From a bacterium (lineage in GTDB: Bacteria > Thermosulfidibacterota > Thermosulfidibacteria > Thermosulfidibacterales > JALWSI01), in contig JALWSI010000058.1 in assembly GCA_027080315.1 (NCBI GenBank), positions 1 through 7,801 on the forward strand: DNA of 7,801 nucleotides, in the 5' to 3' direction. The position numbers were made by a program, and so were the translations under genes. Shown one piece after another: positions 7,073 through 7,801 of this stretch; the stretch's first letter is position 1, and each line of letters starts with the position of its first letter. A model generated the notes under the pieces. That model was not told where the DNA came from and searched no databases. It saw only the letters and a list, made by a program, of their open reading frames with translations.

Positions 7073-7801
7073 GTAGAATGGTGAAAGTGGTGGCCTTTGT
7101 TGTGGCCTTTATGCTTGGAGTGTGGAACTCGGCAGGGGCAATAATCATTGAGAAGGTGGTGGCTGTTGTTAACGGAGAGGTGATAACCCTAACCGAGCTT
7201 CAGGAACGAGCTCTCATTTTGAAGAAGAACCTGGGCCGAGAAGATATTCCTCTAAAGGAGATATTGAAAAAGCTCATTCTGGACACCCTTGAGGTTCAAA
7301 GGGCCAAAGAGCTTGGTTTGTCGGTGGACGACCACGTGGTTGATGAGTACATCGCAAATCTCCTTAGAAAAGAGGGTATCACCATGGATCAGCTTAAGGA
7401 GAACCTTAGGGAATGGGGGGTTAGCATGGATCTTTACCGTCAAGAGATCAGGCGCCGTATCCTCATCTCAAAGGTGCTCAATCTTGAGGTTAGATCTCGT
7501 ATAGCGGTGCCGGATGAGGAGGTGAAGGAGTACTATATGAAGGTGAGAGACAAGAGGTTTCATCAGCCTCCCATTGCCCATGTGGAAGACGTTTTCATCC
7601 CAGCAGATGGAAACATAGAGAAGGCGAAGAAGCTTGCCGATAAGATTCGGGAAGAGATGAAGCTGGGAGACTCTTTGAAGAAGATAGCCACCCTTAAGGA
7701 CCTGAGATACGCCGATCTGGAGGATGTGAAGAAGGGGGAGCTTGTTGAACCGCTGGACAAGTTCATCTTTGCCTCAAAAGCAGGCGATGTGGGTATAATA
7801 C
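7069..7801 (+). CDS. surA: SurA-like periplasmic chaperone/PPIase, N-terminal part (3' end outside window)
   Basis: SurA escorts unfolded outer-membrane proteins through the periplasm. The open frame runs 244 codons to the window edge without a stop. From GTG 7069 there is a signal peptide: R3, K6, a hydrophobic core at 7-19, and AGA (22-24) with cleavage likely after A24. The SurA N-terminal domain starts with VVAVVNGEVIT (30-40) and continues through LKKLILDTL, the GLSVDD segment, YRQEIRRRI (123-131) and VPDEEVKEYY (148-157), a close match to the family pattern. A PPIase-like domain begins near 170, but where SHILIP is usual it reads EDVFIP (173-178), so aspartate D174 stands at the histidine position, and the GGDLG motif is not recognisable around 214-225. 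This matches the idea of an inactive first domain, as known for SurA P1. Whether a second domain follows is not visible. An ATG at 7078 is the alternative start. A general foldase of the PrsA type is the other possible name. Confidence 0.85.
   Translation, partial: MSRMVKVVAFVVAFMLGVWNSAGAIIIEKVVAVVNGEVITLTELQERALILKKNLGREDIPLKEILKKLILDTLEVQRAKELGLSVDDHVVDEYIANLLRKEGITMDQLKENLREWGVSMDLYRQEIRRRILISKVLNLEVRSRIAVPDEEVKEYYMKVRDKRFHQPPIAHVEDVFIPADGNIEKAKKLADKIREEMKLGDSLKKIATLKDLRYADLEDVKKGELVEPLDKFIFASKAGDVGII

Noticed and set aside
1-7801. Search for a mobile element, defence system, CRISPR array, tRNA or riboswitch
   Set aside because: No direct-repeat array, transposase, cloverleaf or conserved aptamer-like leader was seen. 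The only recombinase is the housekeeping Xer type.

Overview
The window is one co-directional, gene-dense block on the + strand with no mobile element, RNA gene or CRISPR. It most likely comes from the chromosome of a diderm (Gram-negative-type) bacterium. Supporting this are a lipoprotein signal that would suit outer-membrane sorting, a SurA-like periplasmic chaperone, and an mfd gene followed by several PPIase genes, an order I recall from Desulfobacterota-type (deltaproteobacterial) genomes. Heavy use of AGG/AGA arginine and ATA isoleucine codons and purine-rich coding strands hint at a thermophilic relative. That assignment is inference only.

Layout. Positions 1-343 hold the C-terminal 113 residues of a XerD-type tyrosine recombinase, cut by the window edge. 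Positions 344-468 are the only sizeable intergenic gap, with a weak candidate sigma70 promoter and a small AT-rich palindrome. From 469 to the end runs what looks like one operon: an OppF/DppF-type ABC ATPase (469-1452), coaE (dephospho-CoA kinase, 1455-2048), mfd (transcription-repair coupling factor, 2041-5277), a secreted parvulin PPIase (5274-6140), a parvulin-like lipoprotein (6146-7072) and the N-terminal part of a SurA-like chaperone (7069-7801, running off the window). Junctions are 2 bp, -8 bp, -4 bp, 5 bp and -4 bp, so translational coupling is likely along most of the chain.

Functionally the operon joins housekeeping jobs (CoA synthesis, repair of transcription-blocking DNA lesions) to a three-gene set for folding exported proteins. 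The three chaperone genes share one plan: export signal, a VVAxVNG helix-start motif, and a parvulin domain. The expected active-site histidine is present in the first, glutamine in the second and apparently aspartate in the third. The set also differs in predicted location: soluble periplasm, lipid-anchored, soluble periplasm. The OppF-like ATPase stands without a visible OppD or permease partner.

I did not find an undescribed system. The most worthwhile observations are the eroding parvulin trio, the orphan OppF with a C-terminal four-cysteine pattern, and a few substitutions in otherwise conserved Mfd motifs. The start sites of coaE, mfd and the SurA-like gene needed adjusting on ribosome-binding-site evidence.
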